A DNA stretch of 64,000 nt from Granulosicoccus sp947495035 (GTDB lineage: Bacteria; Pseudomonadota; Gammaproteobacteria; Granulosicoccales; Granulosicoccaceae): the NCBI RefSeq assembly GCF_050589605.1, contig NZ_JBNGOO010000012.1; one strand, given 5' to 3'. Under the pieces are notes generated by a model. It was not told the origin of the DNA and ran no database searches. It worked only from the letters and a program-made list of their open reading frames with translations. Positions 45,339 to 54,068 of this stretch are shown here, one piece after another. Both the position numbers and the translations under genes were made by a program. Numbering within the stretch: the first letter of the stretch is position 1; every line of letters starts with the position of its first letter.

Positions 45339-46205
45339 ATGTTACGCAGCATGACAGCCTTCGGGCGCAGTTCCCTGAAAACCGACAACGGCGAATTGCT
45401 GTGTGAGATCCGTTCGGTCAATCATCGTTATCTGGATGTCGGGCTTCGTCTGCCGGAGAATCTGCGCTCAGCCGAGGCGCACATTCGCGAGCGCCTGGCG
45501 AAAGCCGTCGGCCGTGGCAAGGTTGAGGTGTTCCTGAAACCGGGCGAGCGTCAGTCCGGTGGCGGCACGCTAGCGGTCAATGAAACCCTTTTGCAGGAAC
45601 TGACCGAGGCTGCCGGCAGAGTCGAGGCAATGACTCGCAGCCAATGTGTCATCGATGCCGTGCGATTGTTGCAATGGCCGGGTGTCATCAGTGTCAGTGA
45701 TGCCGGTGATGAGGTCGGTTCACAGGCCGTCAGACAGGTCTTCGAGCTGGCCCTGGTCGACTTTCTCGGCACGCGCGAGCGTGAAGGGCAGCAATTGGGG
45801 GCATTGCTGAGGCAGCGCAACAACCAGCTTGCCGCGCTGGTGCAGCAACTGCGTGAACATCGCCCTGGCGTTCTTGCACAGCAGCGGGAGAAGCTGCGGG
45901 CACGTATCACCGCCCTGCAGACCGATCATGACGAGGCAAGGCTGGAGCAGGAGCTGGTTTATGCAGCCCAGCGTCTTGATATCGACGAAGAGCTGGATCG
46001 TCTGGTCGCACATACCGTCGAACTCGAGGCGGTGTTGCAACGTGATGAACCGGTAGGACGACGTCTGGATTTCCTGATGCAGGAATTCAATCGCGAGGCG
46101 AATACCATCAGTTCCAAATCGGCCGATCAGCAGACAACGGCGCTGGCGGTGGACATGAAGGTGTTGATCGAGCAGATGCGGGAACAGGTGCAGAACGTCG
46201 AATAG
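45339..46205 (+). CDS. yicC: YicC family endoribonuclease
   Basis: 288 residues: MLRSMTAFGRSSLKTDNGEL, EIRSVNHRYLDVGLRLPE near the N-terminus, and the conserved C-terminal block (VGRRLDFLMQEFNREANTISSKS). YicC proteins are reported endoribonucleases acting on small RNAs. Divergent from rph (127 bases between starts), as in E. coli. Confidence 0.95.
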   Translation: MLRSMTAFGRSSLKTDNGELLCEIRSVNHRYLDVGLRLPENLRSAEAHIRERLAKAVGRGKVEVFLKPGERQSGGGTLAVNETLLQELTEAAGRVEAMTRSQCVIDAVRLLQWPGVISVSDAGDEVGSQAVRQVFELALVDFLGTREREGQQLGALLRQRNNQLAALVQQLREHRPGVLAQQREKLRARITALQTDHDEARLEQELVYAAQRLDIDEELDRLVAHTVELEAVLQRDEPVGRRLDFLMQEFNREANTISSKSADQQTTALAVDMKVLIEQMREQVQNVE

Positions 46206-46925
46206 TCAATCCAGCACCAGTTCGATGCCAAGACCCATGTAGTTGACGCCACCACCCTTGCTGGCGAACAGCCCGAATACCGTTGAGCGGTGAAATACGC
46301 TGTAGCCGATGTAGATATCCCTGATGCCCGGTGCGAAGCGGCGGCCACCGTGACCCAGCAGATGGTTGAGCGATGTCTGCAGCGTCCACTCCAGATAATT
46401 GGTCAGTTTGGCGGAGGTATCGGGTAGAAAATCCTCGACCTCGACAATCGGAATGCGGCTGGCATAGCTCAGACCTTCGCCCAGACCGATGCGTAGCGGA
46501 AACTGGCGTCTGCCGACCCTGAACTGTCGGTAGGCCTTGATATAGGCCGTGGCGCCGATCGCATCCGCCTGAAAACCTCGCTCGCCGTAATACTGGATAC
46601 CGCCATATGCCACGACCTCCGCCGGCCAGCCCAGCAAGGAGGTGCGAAACAGTCGGCCGGCACTCAGGCTGGCCAGGCTGGTGCGTTGATCGGGCCGTTC
46701 GTAGTAGAACGCCAGGGCCGGACCGAAGTCGCTTTCCGAGGCGATGGCAAGTGTCGACTGCAGATACCAGTGAGGGCTGGCCGACAGGTTCCACTCGGTG
46801 GAAGAGGGGCTTTCTGCAGGCGACACTGTGTTGTCTTTTGCGCCGGAGGCCAGCGTCAGGGACGCAGCCACATTGGCCGAGCAGACAAGCAGTACGAGCA
46901 GGAGGCAGAAAAGCCTCCTTGTCAC
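46206..46925 (-). CDS. Probable outer-membrane beta-barrel protein, unknown family
   Basis: The frame is open back to 47090, but the only clear signal peptide begins at a GTG at 46925 (VTRRLFCLLLVLLVCSANVAA); no ATG exists in frame, so the true start is uncertain (TTG at 46946 also possible). The mature part has alternating amphipathic strands rich in Tyr/Gly (YGGIQYYGERGF, RIGLGEGLSYASRIP, IYIGYSVFHRSTVFGLFASKGGG) ending in IELVLD. The layout resembles small barrels such as PagL-like lipid A deacylases, but the catalytic residues cannot be confirmed. Convergent with yicC. Confidence 0.6.
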   Translation of the reverse strand: MTRRLFCLLLVLLVCSANVAASLTLASGAKDNTVSPAESPSSTEWNLSASPHWYLQSTLAIASESDFGPALAFYYERPDQRTSLASLSAGRLFRTSLLGWPAEVVAYGGIQYYGERGFQADAIGATAYIKAYRQFRVGRRQFPLRIGLGEGLSYASRIPIVEVEDFLPDTSAKLTNYLEWTLQTSLNHLLGHGGRRFAPGIRDIYIGYSVFHRSTVFGLFASKGGGVNYMGLGIELVLD

Positions 46926-47267
46926 AGGCAGGCAATGGAGAAGTGTCAAGACCAGTGTCCGAGGCGTAGAGAGGCTGAGTGTGATGGTACGTTCCAACCG
47001 GCAGCAATTCGACCGGGGTGAGACATATTCACGATAGGACGCAATTCGGATTGTGCAGTTCCACGATAGTGGGATACGGTCTGTTTTCACAGTCTCGCCG
47101 GGTTATCATGGGCTCTCCGGTGTTACATGAGGCCGGCAGGTACTGGCCGTTGAGCCGCACCGCCTGCAAAGGCCTGCCGCTGTGTCAGTGCATCGACTGG
47201 CCGTGAAATCGCGAAAAACCACTATCATGTCACCCATCGGGGCCTACCCTGAATCAGCCGCAGGACC

Positions 47268-47750
47268 ATGCAGCCAGACAGCACCATGATCAAGAAAGCG
47301 AGGAAGAAGCGCTACGAGTGGCCACCCCCGGAAGGTACGGAAGATGTCTATGTGCCCAGGGCACGCAATCCCATTCATTCGATACTGACCGCCTTGCCGG
47401 TGATCATGCTGGTCGTCGGCCTCTACCTGTACTACCAGGGTGAATCGGAACAGAGTGACAGTGCGCCGATTCGTGCCGAGAGTGTGAATGCCGAGGGCAT
47501 CTTCACGGGGCTATCCGTCATCAAGTCCGGCTCGTCCGGCGGTCGTCATTATCTGTGGTTCGATCAGAACGGAAAATCTCGCGGTGTACGAATCCAGCCT
47601 GCCGAGGCTGCGATCCTGCAATCGCTGTCCCGCGGCGAACCGTTGCGTATCAGTATGGCACCCAGTGTGGCCGGGTCTCGTACCTTCTGGGCCTGGTACG
47701 TCGAGCAGGGCGATGTCGTCTTTCTGGATGGTTCGGACAAACTGCAATGA
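47268..47750 (+). CDS. Single-pass membrane protein, unknown function
   Basis: 160 residues. A basic N-terminus (KKARKKRYEWPPPEG), one transmembrane helix (about 37-56), then an extracytoplasmic domain of about 100 residues with IRAESVNAEGIFTGL and SGGRHYLWFDQNGKSRGVRI. No recognised domain. Preceded by CAGGAC at the start. Convergent with the sensor kinase gene, with 29 bases between stops. I do not recognise a family. Confidence 0.6.
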   Translation: MQPDSTMIKKARKKRYEWPPPEGTEDVYVPRARNPIHSILTALPVIMLVVGLYLYYQGESEQSDSAPIRAESVNAEGIFTGLSVIKSGSSGGRHYLWFDQNGKSRGVRIQPAEAAILQSLSRGEPLRISMAPSVAGSRTFWAWYVEQGDVVFLDGSDKLQ

Positions 47751-47779
47751 TGGCCCTTGCCGCAGGCTGAGCTCGGCCT

Positions 47780-49339
47780 TCAGGCTGTCAGGGCATTGCT
47801 CGCTCTGGAGCGTTTGTCAGCCGGCTTCTTGCCGGTGAAGTGAAGTGTGATCTTCAGGCCCGGGTTGGCCGGATCACCGGTGTTGTTGTCTTCCATGGTC
47901 AGTCGGGCTGAATGCAGCCGCACAACAGCCTGAACCAGGCTCAGTCCGAGACCATTGCCCGGTGAATTGCGTTCGTTCTCCAACCTGACGAAGCGTTCGA
48001 ACACACGCTCACGCTCGGCTTCCGGGATGCCCTGGCCATTGTCGGACACCGAGATGCTGAAGGCTTCACTGGTACCACTGACCGACAGACAGACGACCCC
48101 GTCATGCGGTGTGTACTTGATGGCATTGTCCAGCAGATTGGTCAGAGCCTGGCCGATCAGATGGCGATTGCAGTGAAATACCGGGTTGCTCTTGATGTCG
48201 GTATAGAAGGTCAATTTGCCATGTTCCTCGGCCACGGCTTCATACAACTCGGCCAGCTCGCCGGCCAGATCGCCGATGCGCGTCGCGGTCCACTGTGAGG
48301 AATCGATACCGGCTTCCAGTCGTGCAATGCTGAGCATGGCGTTGAAGGTATGGATCAGGCTGTCAGCATCGCCGATGGCCTCATCCATGACCGATCGATA
48401 GACTTCGGGGTCGCGCTCCTCCAGCAAAGTGACCTCCAGACGATTGCGCAGTCGGGTCAACGGACTGCGCAGGTCATGCGCCACGTTATTGGTTACCTGC
48501 TGCATGCTTTTCATCAGGTCTTCGATGCGGTTCAGCATCTGGTTGAGCTTGGTCGAAATCTCGTCGAACTCGTCGTCGCGTGCTGTGACACGTAGCCGCT
48601 GGGAAAGATCGCCACTCATGATTTCCGAGGCGGTACGGCTGACGGAGTCGATGCGTCTGAGCACACTGGTGCCGATCCACAGTCCGCCGAACAGGGAGAA
48701 CAGCAGCGTCATGCCGGTGGCCCCGACCACCAATGCAAACGTATGGTCGAGCAGGGCCTGCTCATCGCTGATTTCGTGACCAATGGTCAGTTTCAGGCCA
48801 TCCGACAACTGCGTTTCCGCCACCCGAACCGGGTTGAAGGCCCGGGGGCTGCCTGGCGGCAGGTCGGCGACATCGCCCATGTTTCGCGTGGTATGCGTGC
48901 GTACGGACTTGAGTTTCAGCGGCAGTGCGTCAGCCGGTCTGTCCTTGGCCTTCTCGGCTGATTCGTTGTTCGCCAGATAATAGAACCGACCGTAGGTGTC
49001 GATCTGGTTGCGTCGCTGTATCGCTTCCAGCAGCTCCGGCAAGGCGCCCGATTTGTACAGGTTGATCAGGTAATCGGTTTCCAGTCGAAGTCGTGCATCG
49101 ACCTGCGATTCGATCTGGTCACGGGTCGACCAGTAGATGAAGCCCAGCGTGGCGGCTGACAGGGCGCTGAACAGCGTGGCATAGATCAGAGCCAGGCGAA
49201 AGGCGGAGGTGCGAAACAGTCGGCGCCGGTCGAGTCGACGGAACCAGCCCGGATACCGTTGGCGCTGCCTGTCCTTCGCGGCCTGTTCCGGGAGAGCAGG
49301 ACGCGAGTCCGAGGTATCGGCGAGTTTCTGCTGCAACAT
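47780..49339 (-). CDS. Two-component sensor histidine kinase
   Basis: 519 residues. First helix about 45-70, a periplasmic sensor of about 130 residues, a second helix about 200-222, a HAMP domain (LRRIDSVSRTASEIMSGDLS), HisKA with the phospho-acceptor in NNVAHDLRSPLTRLRNRLE, and HATPase_c with N box LLDNAIKYTPHD, DNGQGIPE and NGLGLSLV. Partner of the response regulator 92 bases upstream. The signal is unknown; an envelope-stress role is plausible from the HtrA gene on the other side. Confidence 0.93.
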   Translation of the reverse strand: MLQQKLADTSDSRPALPEQAAKDRQRQRYPGWFRRLDRRRLFRTSAFRLALIYATLFSALSAATLGFIYWSTRDQIESQVDARLRLETDYLINLYKSGALPELLEAIQRRNQIDTYGRFYYLANNESAEKAKDRPADALPLKLKSVRTHTTRNMGDVADLPPGSPRAFNPVRVAETQLSDGLKLTIGHEISDEQALLDHTFALVVGATGMTLLFSLFGGLWIGTSVLRRIDSVSRTASEIMSGDLSQRLRVTARDDEFDEISTKLNQMLNRIEDLMKSMQQVTNNVAHDLRSPLTRLRNRLEVTLLEERDPEVYRSVMDEAIGDADSLIHTFNAMLSIARLEAGIDSSQWTATRIGDLAGELAELYEAVAEEHGKLTFYTDIKSNPVFHCNRHLIGQALTNLLDNAIKYTPHDGVVCLSVSGTSEAFSISVSDNGQGIPEAERERVFERFVRLENERNSPGNGLGLSLVQAVVRLHSARLTMEDNNTGDPANPGLKITLHFTGKKPADKRSRASNALTA

Positions 49340-49390
49340 GGTATCCGGTAGAGACGCGGAGGATCAGTTCCTCCGCGCCAGAGAGTGTCT

Positions 49391-49421
49391 CGGGGGCAGG
49401 CTATGGACAGTTGCCCCCGAC
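49391..49421 (-). promoter_or_regulatory. Perfect inverted repeat between regulator and kinase genes
   Basis: TCGGGGGCA-N13-TGCCCCCGA, a perfect 9-bp inverted repeat in the 92-base gap between the regulator stop and the kinase start. No T-tract on the minus strand. Could set the ratio of regulator to kinase, by attenuation or mRNA stability; this is inference. Confidence 0.45.
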
Positions 49422-49431
49422 GTCGCTGGTG

Positions 49432-50127
49432 TCAGTTGGTTTCGGCGGGAGATGACACTTCCTGCAGCTTGTAGCCGGCTCCTCTCACGGTATGCAGGAG
49501 TGGAGAGTCGAAGTCCTTGTCGATCTTGCTGCGCAGTCGGCTTATCTGCACATCGATGACATTGGTTTGTGGATCGAAGTGGTAGTCCCACACGTTTTCC
49601 AGCAGCATGCTGCGAGTAACGACCTGCCCGGTATGCTGCATGAGATACTCCAGCAGACGGAACTCGCGCGGTTGCAGGTTGATGTTGCGTCCGGAGCGTG
49701 TGACCTTGTGCTTGATCAGATCCAGAGTCAGGTCGCCGACATGCAGAACCGTGCCCTGTACGCCGGATTGCGCACGACGCGTCAGAGCCTGCAGTCGTGC
49801 GGTCAGCTCACTGAGCTGATAGGGCTTGGTGAGATAGTCATCGCCGCCGGCCTTCAGGCCGGTTACCCGCTCGTCAACGTCATCCAGAGCACTGAGTATC
49901 AGAACCGGTGCCATATTGCCCATGCGGCGTAGTTCTTCGATCACTGACAGACCGTCACGCTTGGGCAGCATGCGATCAATGATCATGGAGTCATAGGCAT
50001 TGGCAATGGCCATCTCCAGACCTTCTTCTCCGTCGGCAGCATGCTCGACGGAATGGCCGCTTTCAGTCAGCCCTTTGACAAGGTACGCCGCCGCTTCGGT
50101 GTCGTCCTCGACTAGTAAAATTCGCAT
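49432..50127 (-). CDS. Two-component response regulator, OmpR family
   Basis: 231 residues from the ATG at 50127: receiver domain MRILLVEDDTEAAAYLVKGL with the phospho-acceptor Asp in DSMIIDRMLPKRDGL and Lys in DYLTKPYQ, and a winged-helix DNA-binding domain (about 130-225) with LQPREFRLLEYLMQHTGQVV. The frame is open 15 residues further, without family features. The repeat at 50243-50257 in the divergent htrA region is a candidate site. Confidence 0.95.
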   Translation of the reverse strand: MRILLVEDDTEAAAYLVKGLTESGHSVEHAADGEEGLEMAIANAYDSMIIDRMLPKRDGLSVIEELRRMGNMAPVLILSALDDVDERVTGLKAGGDDYLTKPYQLSELTARLQALTRRAQSGVQGTVLHVGDLTLDLIKHKVTRSGRNINLQPREFRLLEYLMQHTGQVVTRSMLLENVWDYHFDPQTNVIDVQISRLRSKIDKDFDSPLLHTVRGAGYKLQEVSSPAETN

Positions 50128-50182
50128 GTAGCCCCCATATTTTGGTGAAGCAAAATCCTGTTCGAACAACACTGTCGCGCCT

Positions 50183-50208
50183 GACAGGCTGGTAATGAAA
50201 CGCCTGTC
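50183..50208. promoter_or_regulatory. Inverted repeat in the regulator/htrA divergent region
   Basis: GACAGGC-N12-GCCTGTC, with an inner imperfect palindrome GCCTGACAGGC (50179-50189). A candidate operator or transcript hairpin. Confidence 0.35.
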
Positions 50209-50242
50209 GCCAGAAGCTGGTCAACCGGCAACCACTTTCTGT

Positions 50243-50257
50243 TTACGTCAGTTACGT
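50243..50257. promoter_or_regulatory. Candidate direct-repeat operator upstream of htrA
   Basis: TTACGT occurs twice 9 bases apart (50243-50248 and 50252-50257), i.e. ACGTAAN3ACGTAA on the minus strand, 24 bases before the htrA start. OmpR-family regulators bind direct repeats, so this is the natural candidate for the neighbouring regulator. Confidence 0.4.
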
Positions 50258-50280
50258 GAAAATACACGGAGTTCAAAATC

Positions 50281-51792
50281 ATGTTGAAAACGCTCGAACC
50301 TGCCTGTCAGATGACGCTTGAAGATGGTGCAATTGCGCGCTCCTCAAGGGCTTTCGTCAAGTCAGGCTTGGTCAATGTGACCAGAATATATCGAAAAATG
50401 CTTCTCTGGTTGGCATTGGTACCCATTATTGCTATAACGCCATCGTTCGCCTCTACGCTGCCTGATTTCAGTGCGCTTGTCGAGCAGGAAGCGGACGCAG
50501 TCGTCAAGATTTCGGTGCTGACCAACGTCGAGAGCACCATGGGTGGCGGGTTTCCCGGGTTTGGCCCCGATCAGATTCCCGAGCAGTTTCGCCGTTTCTT
50601 CGATCAGTTTCCGCAGGAACAGGCACCTGAACCGAGGCAAAGGGCGGGAGCCGGCAGCGGCTTCATCATCTCGGACGACGGTTACATCATCACCAACGCC
50701 CATGTGGTGGACAATGCCACACAGATTACCGTCGGGATGAATGATCGCCGGGAATTTGACGCAACGCTGGTAGGCAGTGACCCGGCCAGTGACATCGCCT
50801 TGCTCAAACTCGATGCCGAAGGCTTGCCCCAGGTGACCATCGGCGATTCGGAGCAACTTCGAGTCGGCGAATGGGTGCTGGCTATCGGCTCGCCGTTCGG
50901 TTTCGAACATACCGCCACTCAGGGCATCGTTTCGGCGCTGTCCAGAAGTCTGCCGGATGATACCTACGTGCCGTTCATTCAGACCGATGTCGCTGTCAAT
51001 CCCGGTAACTCCGGAGGGCCTCTGTTCAATACGGACGGTGAGGTCGTGGGTGTCAATTCCCAGATCTACTCTCGCTCCGGCGGCTATCAGGGCTTGTCAT
51101 TCGCAATCCCCATCAACGTGGCCATGTCCATTGCCGAACAGCTGAAGGATCACGGTTACGCGACTCGCGGCTGGCTGGGAGTCGCCATTCAGAATGTCGA
51201 TCAGTCGCTGGCAGAATCCTTCGGCCTGGACAAGCCGGAAGGCGCTCTGGTTGCGCAGGTCACCAGCAACAGTCCCGCGGACAAGGCCGGCCTGCTCAGT
51301 GGCGACATCATTCTCGAATTCAATGGTCGCGAGGTTGGCTATTCCAGTGCCTTGCCGCCACTGGTCGGTGCTGTCATTCCCGGAGAAACCGTTGACATGC
51401 TGGTGCTGCGAGATGGCCGCAAGAAGACAGTGGAGGTCACCATCGAGGCTCTGGATGAAGGACAGCCAGAGCGTGCCGCTGTTGCCAGCAACCCGGTCGG
51501 GGAGTCACGGCTGGGTGTCGAAGTGTCAGCCTTGCCGGATGATGTGGCCGAGCAGATGGGGCTCGATCATGGCGTGCTGGTGGCAAGAGTCGATCCAGAG
51601 GGCGTGGCGGCCAAGGCAGGTATCCGTGAAGGCGACGTGATTCTCTCTCTGAATCGAGAGCAGATCGATAGCGTGGCAGAGTTGGAGGAACTGTCCAGCG
51701 ATGCGCCTGCGAATGAAGCCATTCCGGTACTGGTTCAGCGGGAACGCTCTCCGATGTTCCTGGCGTTGACGCTGCCTTCCGGCAAGGGCTGA
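50281..51792 (+). CDS. degP: Periplasmic serine endoprotease, HtrA/DegP-MucD family
   Basis: Protease and chaperone of misfolded envelope proteins. 503 residues from the ATG at 50281, which has CGGAG at about 10 bases; the hydrophobic signal segment is at about 40-58 (MLLWLALVPIIAITPSFA), so an ATG at 50398 is an alternative start. Catalytic triad: His141 (TNAHVVD), Asp171 (ASDIALLKLD) and Ser244 (NPGNSGGPLF). Two PDZ domains follow (about 300-390 and 405-500). Length and layout fit MucD/DegQ. Divergent from the two-component system. Confidence 0.94.
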   Translation: MLKTLEPACQMTLEDGAIARSSRAFVKSGLVNVTRIYRKMLLWLALVPIIAITPSFASTLPDFSALVEQEADAVVKISVLTNVESTMGGGFPGFGPDQIPEQFRRFFDQFPQEQAPEPRQRAGAGSGFIISDDGYIITNAHVVDNATQITVGMNDRREFDATLVGSDPASDIALLKLDAEGLPQVTIGDSEQLRVGEWVLAIGSPFGFEHTATQGIVSALSRSLPDDTYVPFIQTDVAVNPGNSGGPLFNTDGEVVGVNSQIYSRSGGYQGLSFAIPINVAMSIAEQLKDHGYATRGWLGVAIQNVDQSLAESFGLDKPEGALVAQVTSNSPADKAGLLSGDIILEFNGREVGYSSALPPLVGAVIPGETVDMLVLRDGRKKTVEVTIEALDEGQPERAAVASNPVGESRLGVEVSALPDDVAEQMGLDHGVLVARVDPEGVAAKAGIREGDVILSLNREQIDSVAELEELSSDAPANEAIPVLVQRERSPMFLALTLPSGKG

Positions 51793-51801
51793 AGCCGGTC
51801 G

Positions 51802-51865
51802 GACTCCCGGATCGCTTAGGGAGTCTGCTGACGGCGGACCTGGTCAGGCCGATTTCGGCCTGGCC
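51802..51865. terminator. Two hairpins between htrA and the VC0807-like gene
   Basis: GACTCCC-N10-GGGAGTC (51802-51825) and GGTCAGGCCGA-TT-TCGGCCTGGCC (51842-51865, 11 bp with one G-T pair). Convergent genes flank them, and there is no long T-tract, so they are a probable but unproven barrier to read-through. Confidence 0.5.
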
Positions 51866-51961
51866 GGTCCCATGAGAGGCGTCAGGTACTCAGTGAGTCA
51901 GCGAAACCTGTCAGGACAGGCCTGATTACTCTGGTCTGACGAAGGGGCAAGAGCATTGTGC

Positions 51962-52699
51962 TCAGTTGCTCTTGTCGGTCACCATGATCTCTTCCAGTGT
52001 CAGGCCGGTCAGGCGATTGACCGTTCGCCAGATGAACCAGAAGATGCCCATCATCATCAACATGGAAGGAATCGCGATCACGGGGTAGCTTAGCAGCGTC
52101 ATGCGCCCCAGTTCTTCATTGAAGGCCGACGAGCCACTTTCGCTGGTCACGATGATCTTGGCCAGAAAGTAATTCATCACTGCGCTGAACAGGAAAGTGC
52201 CGGCCAACAGCGTGTTGGCTCTGTCCAGACGGGATTCGAATTCGGCACGCGTGTTCTTCTTTTCCAGCTCATGATGGATGCGGTCGACATTCATGATGGT
52301 CGGGTTGAACAGCAGTTTTCTGACCAGCGGGAATCCCAGCTTGTTGGCTACCAGTACACCGATACCGATACTCAGCGGGATGGCAGCTTCCTTGATGGCG
52401 AGCCACTGGGCGTCGATCTTGAGCAGGCCGATGCCTCCGGTCAGGATCACGCTGACCACACCCAGCGCCGCCATGACATTGCGTTTGCCGTTGGCAATCC
52501 ATTCATACAGGCCGTAGCCGATGGGGAATGCCAGCGCCAGAATGAGTGCATTGGTGGCACCGAGTCTGGCCTCGTCACTGAATTTCATCAGGATGATCGA
52601 CGGGATGACGATGCTGATGATCAGGTCTGTAAACGGCCGCTGTTGCGGCTGAGTCTTCGGGCTGGGCTCTTCGGTCACGGTATTGTTGTTCGTCGGCAT
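51962..52699 (-). CDS. VC0807-family membrane protein
   Basis: 245 residues from the ATG at 52699; a polar N-terminal tail (1-25) and about six hydrophobic helices (e.g. LIISIVIPSIILMKF, ALILALAFPIGYGLYEWIANG). The pattern KRNVMAALGVVSVILTGGIGLL matches the VC0807 family of unknown function. Convergent with htrA. No substrate or partner can be inferred. Confidence 0.7.
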   Translation of the reverse strand: MPTNNNTVTEEPSPKTQPQQRPFTDLIISIVIPSIILMKFSDEARLGATNALILALAFPIGYGLYEWIANGKRNVMAALGVVSVILTGGIGLLKIDAQWLAIKEAAIPLSIGIGVLVANKLGFPLVRKLLFNPTIMNVDRIHHELEKKNTRAEFESRLDRANTLLAGTFLFSAVMNYFLAKIIVTSESGSSAFNEELGRMTLLSYPVIAIPSMLMMMGIFWFIWRTVNRLTGLTLEEIMVTDKSN

Positions 52700-52973
52700 G
52701 GAACGCAGTATAGCGTGAGTGCGAAGATGGGTTGCCGGTCCCGGTTTGCAACCGTGTAACACCGACCCTGGACCTTCGACAGGCATGCCCGGCCTGGTGT
52801 GTCAGTCTGCAGGGCCATTCGATCGCCCTGACGGCAGGGCGGCTTCGCCAATGGTGGTGCGGCAGGCGCGTGGCCGTGTATTCTTGTTGGGCAAGGCAGT
52901 TCCGGATGGGTGTCTGCCATGGATCGATGAACACGGACTGTTGAACGGCGCTCACGGTACAAACTCTATTCCG

Positions 52974-54035
52974 ATGGCAATAAAGCAAGAAGATCAGGTT
53001 TTCAGCGTTCTGCCCTGCAGGGATCTGCAGGCGGATATCGCGTTCTATTCGCGCGAGTTGAACCTGCAGCTCGATCGACTGTATCCCTCGGAGAAACCTC
53101 ATTCGGCAGAGCTCTCGGGGCGCGGCCTGTCGTTGCTTCTCGATACTCGTCATCAAGGGGCGCCGGGATTGCTGATCATCAAGACGGAAGAAGCGCTGCG
53201 TCAGCCGCTGCAGTCTCCCAGTGGCACGGAGCTGCGCTGGGAGCGTACGGCCGAGCCTCATGTGCAGAGCTTCGCCAATCACCGGGTGGAGATCTGCACG
53301 CTGCGCGGTACGCCGTGGGTGACCGGCCGGGCTGGCACGCATACCCGCGACCTGATACCCAGTCGCCTCGGTGGAGGCATCATGGTGTCCCATATCCGTA
53401 TTCCGAACGGAGGGCCGGTTCGCGACCGGGTTCACTATCACACTACCGAATTCCAGCTGTTGTTCTGTGTGCAGGGCTGGATACAGCTGGTGTACGAAGA
53501 TCAGGGACCGCCGATCACTCTGCAGGCCGGTGACTGTGTCACTCAGCCTCCGCATATCCGGCACCGTGTGATGGAAACGTCCAACGGGCTGGAAGTCATC
53601 GAGGTAGGTACGCCGGCCGAACATGTCACGGCGATAGACAATGACATGCAGTTGCCAAATGGTCGGGTCGACAGTCATCGACTGTTTCACGGGCAGCGTT
53701 TCTGCCATTACGTTCACAAGGACGCACGCTGGCAGCCACACCGCCTGCCGGGCCTGGCAGCGTCGGAAACCGGTGTGGCTGAAGCCACGGCAGGGATTGC
53801 CGGTGCCAGAATGCTCAAGTCGAGCGGTGCCTCGCCAGCCTATCGCACCTCGCATGGTGCGCAGGTTCTGTTCTCCTATGTGGTCGCTGGCAGCGTGCGC
53901 GTCAATCGGCAATTGCTGGTGGCCGGTGATGCCTTCACCTTGCCACCGGGAGAGGAGTACTCCCTGGGTGATATCTCGGCAGACTTGAGCCTGCTGGAGC
54001 TCTCCCTGCCGGGGAGGTTCGAGACCCACCTCTAG
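52974..54035 (+). CDS. VOC-like plus bicupin domain protein
   Basis: 353 residues from the ATG at 52974; the frame is open 85 residues further 5' but that part overlaps the divergent promoter and has no domain. Residues 1-95 look like a glyoxalase/VOC-type module (VFSVLPCRDLQADIAFYSREL). A cupin at about 125-230 has the metal-ligand pattern His154-Tyr-His156, a following Glu in HYHTTEFQ, and PPHIRHRV. A second cupin-like part (about 270-345, VVAGSVRVNRQLLVAGDAFTLPPGEEYSL) lacks these histidines. Probably a non-haem metal enzyme; substrate unknown. Confidence 0.7.
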   Translation: MAIKQEDQVFSVLPCRDLQADIAFYSRELNLQLDRLYPSEKPHSAELSGRGLSLLLDTRHQGAPGLLIIKTEEALRQPLQSPSGTELRWERTAEPHVQSFANHRVEICTLRGTPWVTGRAGTHTRDLIPSRLGGGIMVSHIRIPNGGPVRDRVHYHTTEFQLLFCVQGWIQLVYEDQGPPITLQAGDCVTQPPHIRHRVMETSNGLEVIEVGTPAEHVTAIDNDMQLPNGRVDSHRLFHGQRFCHYVHKDARWQPHRLPGLAASETGVAEATAGIAGARMLKSSGASPAYRTSHGAQVLFSYVVAGSVRVNRQLLVAGDAFTLPPGEEYSLGDISADLSLLELSLPGRFETHL

Positions 54036-54068
54036 CGGTAGCGTTCGAGTTCGGAGGCCAGCGTGCCT

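Noticed and set aside
46926..47090. N-terminal 55 residues of the open frame before the barrel-like protein
   Set aside because: The stretch is polar and basic and lies before a clear signal peptide; a GTG or TTG start nearer the signal is more likely.
52575..54029. 484-residue open frame opposite the VOC-cupin gene
   Set aside because: Antisense shadow of a frame with clear cupin motifs; it also overlaps the start of the VC0807-like gene.
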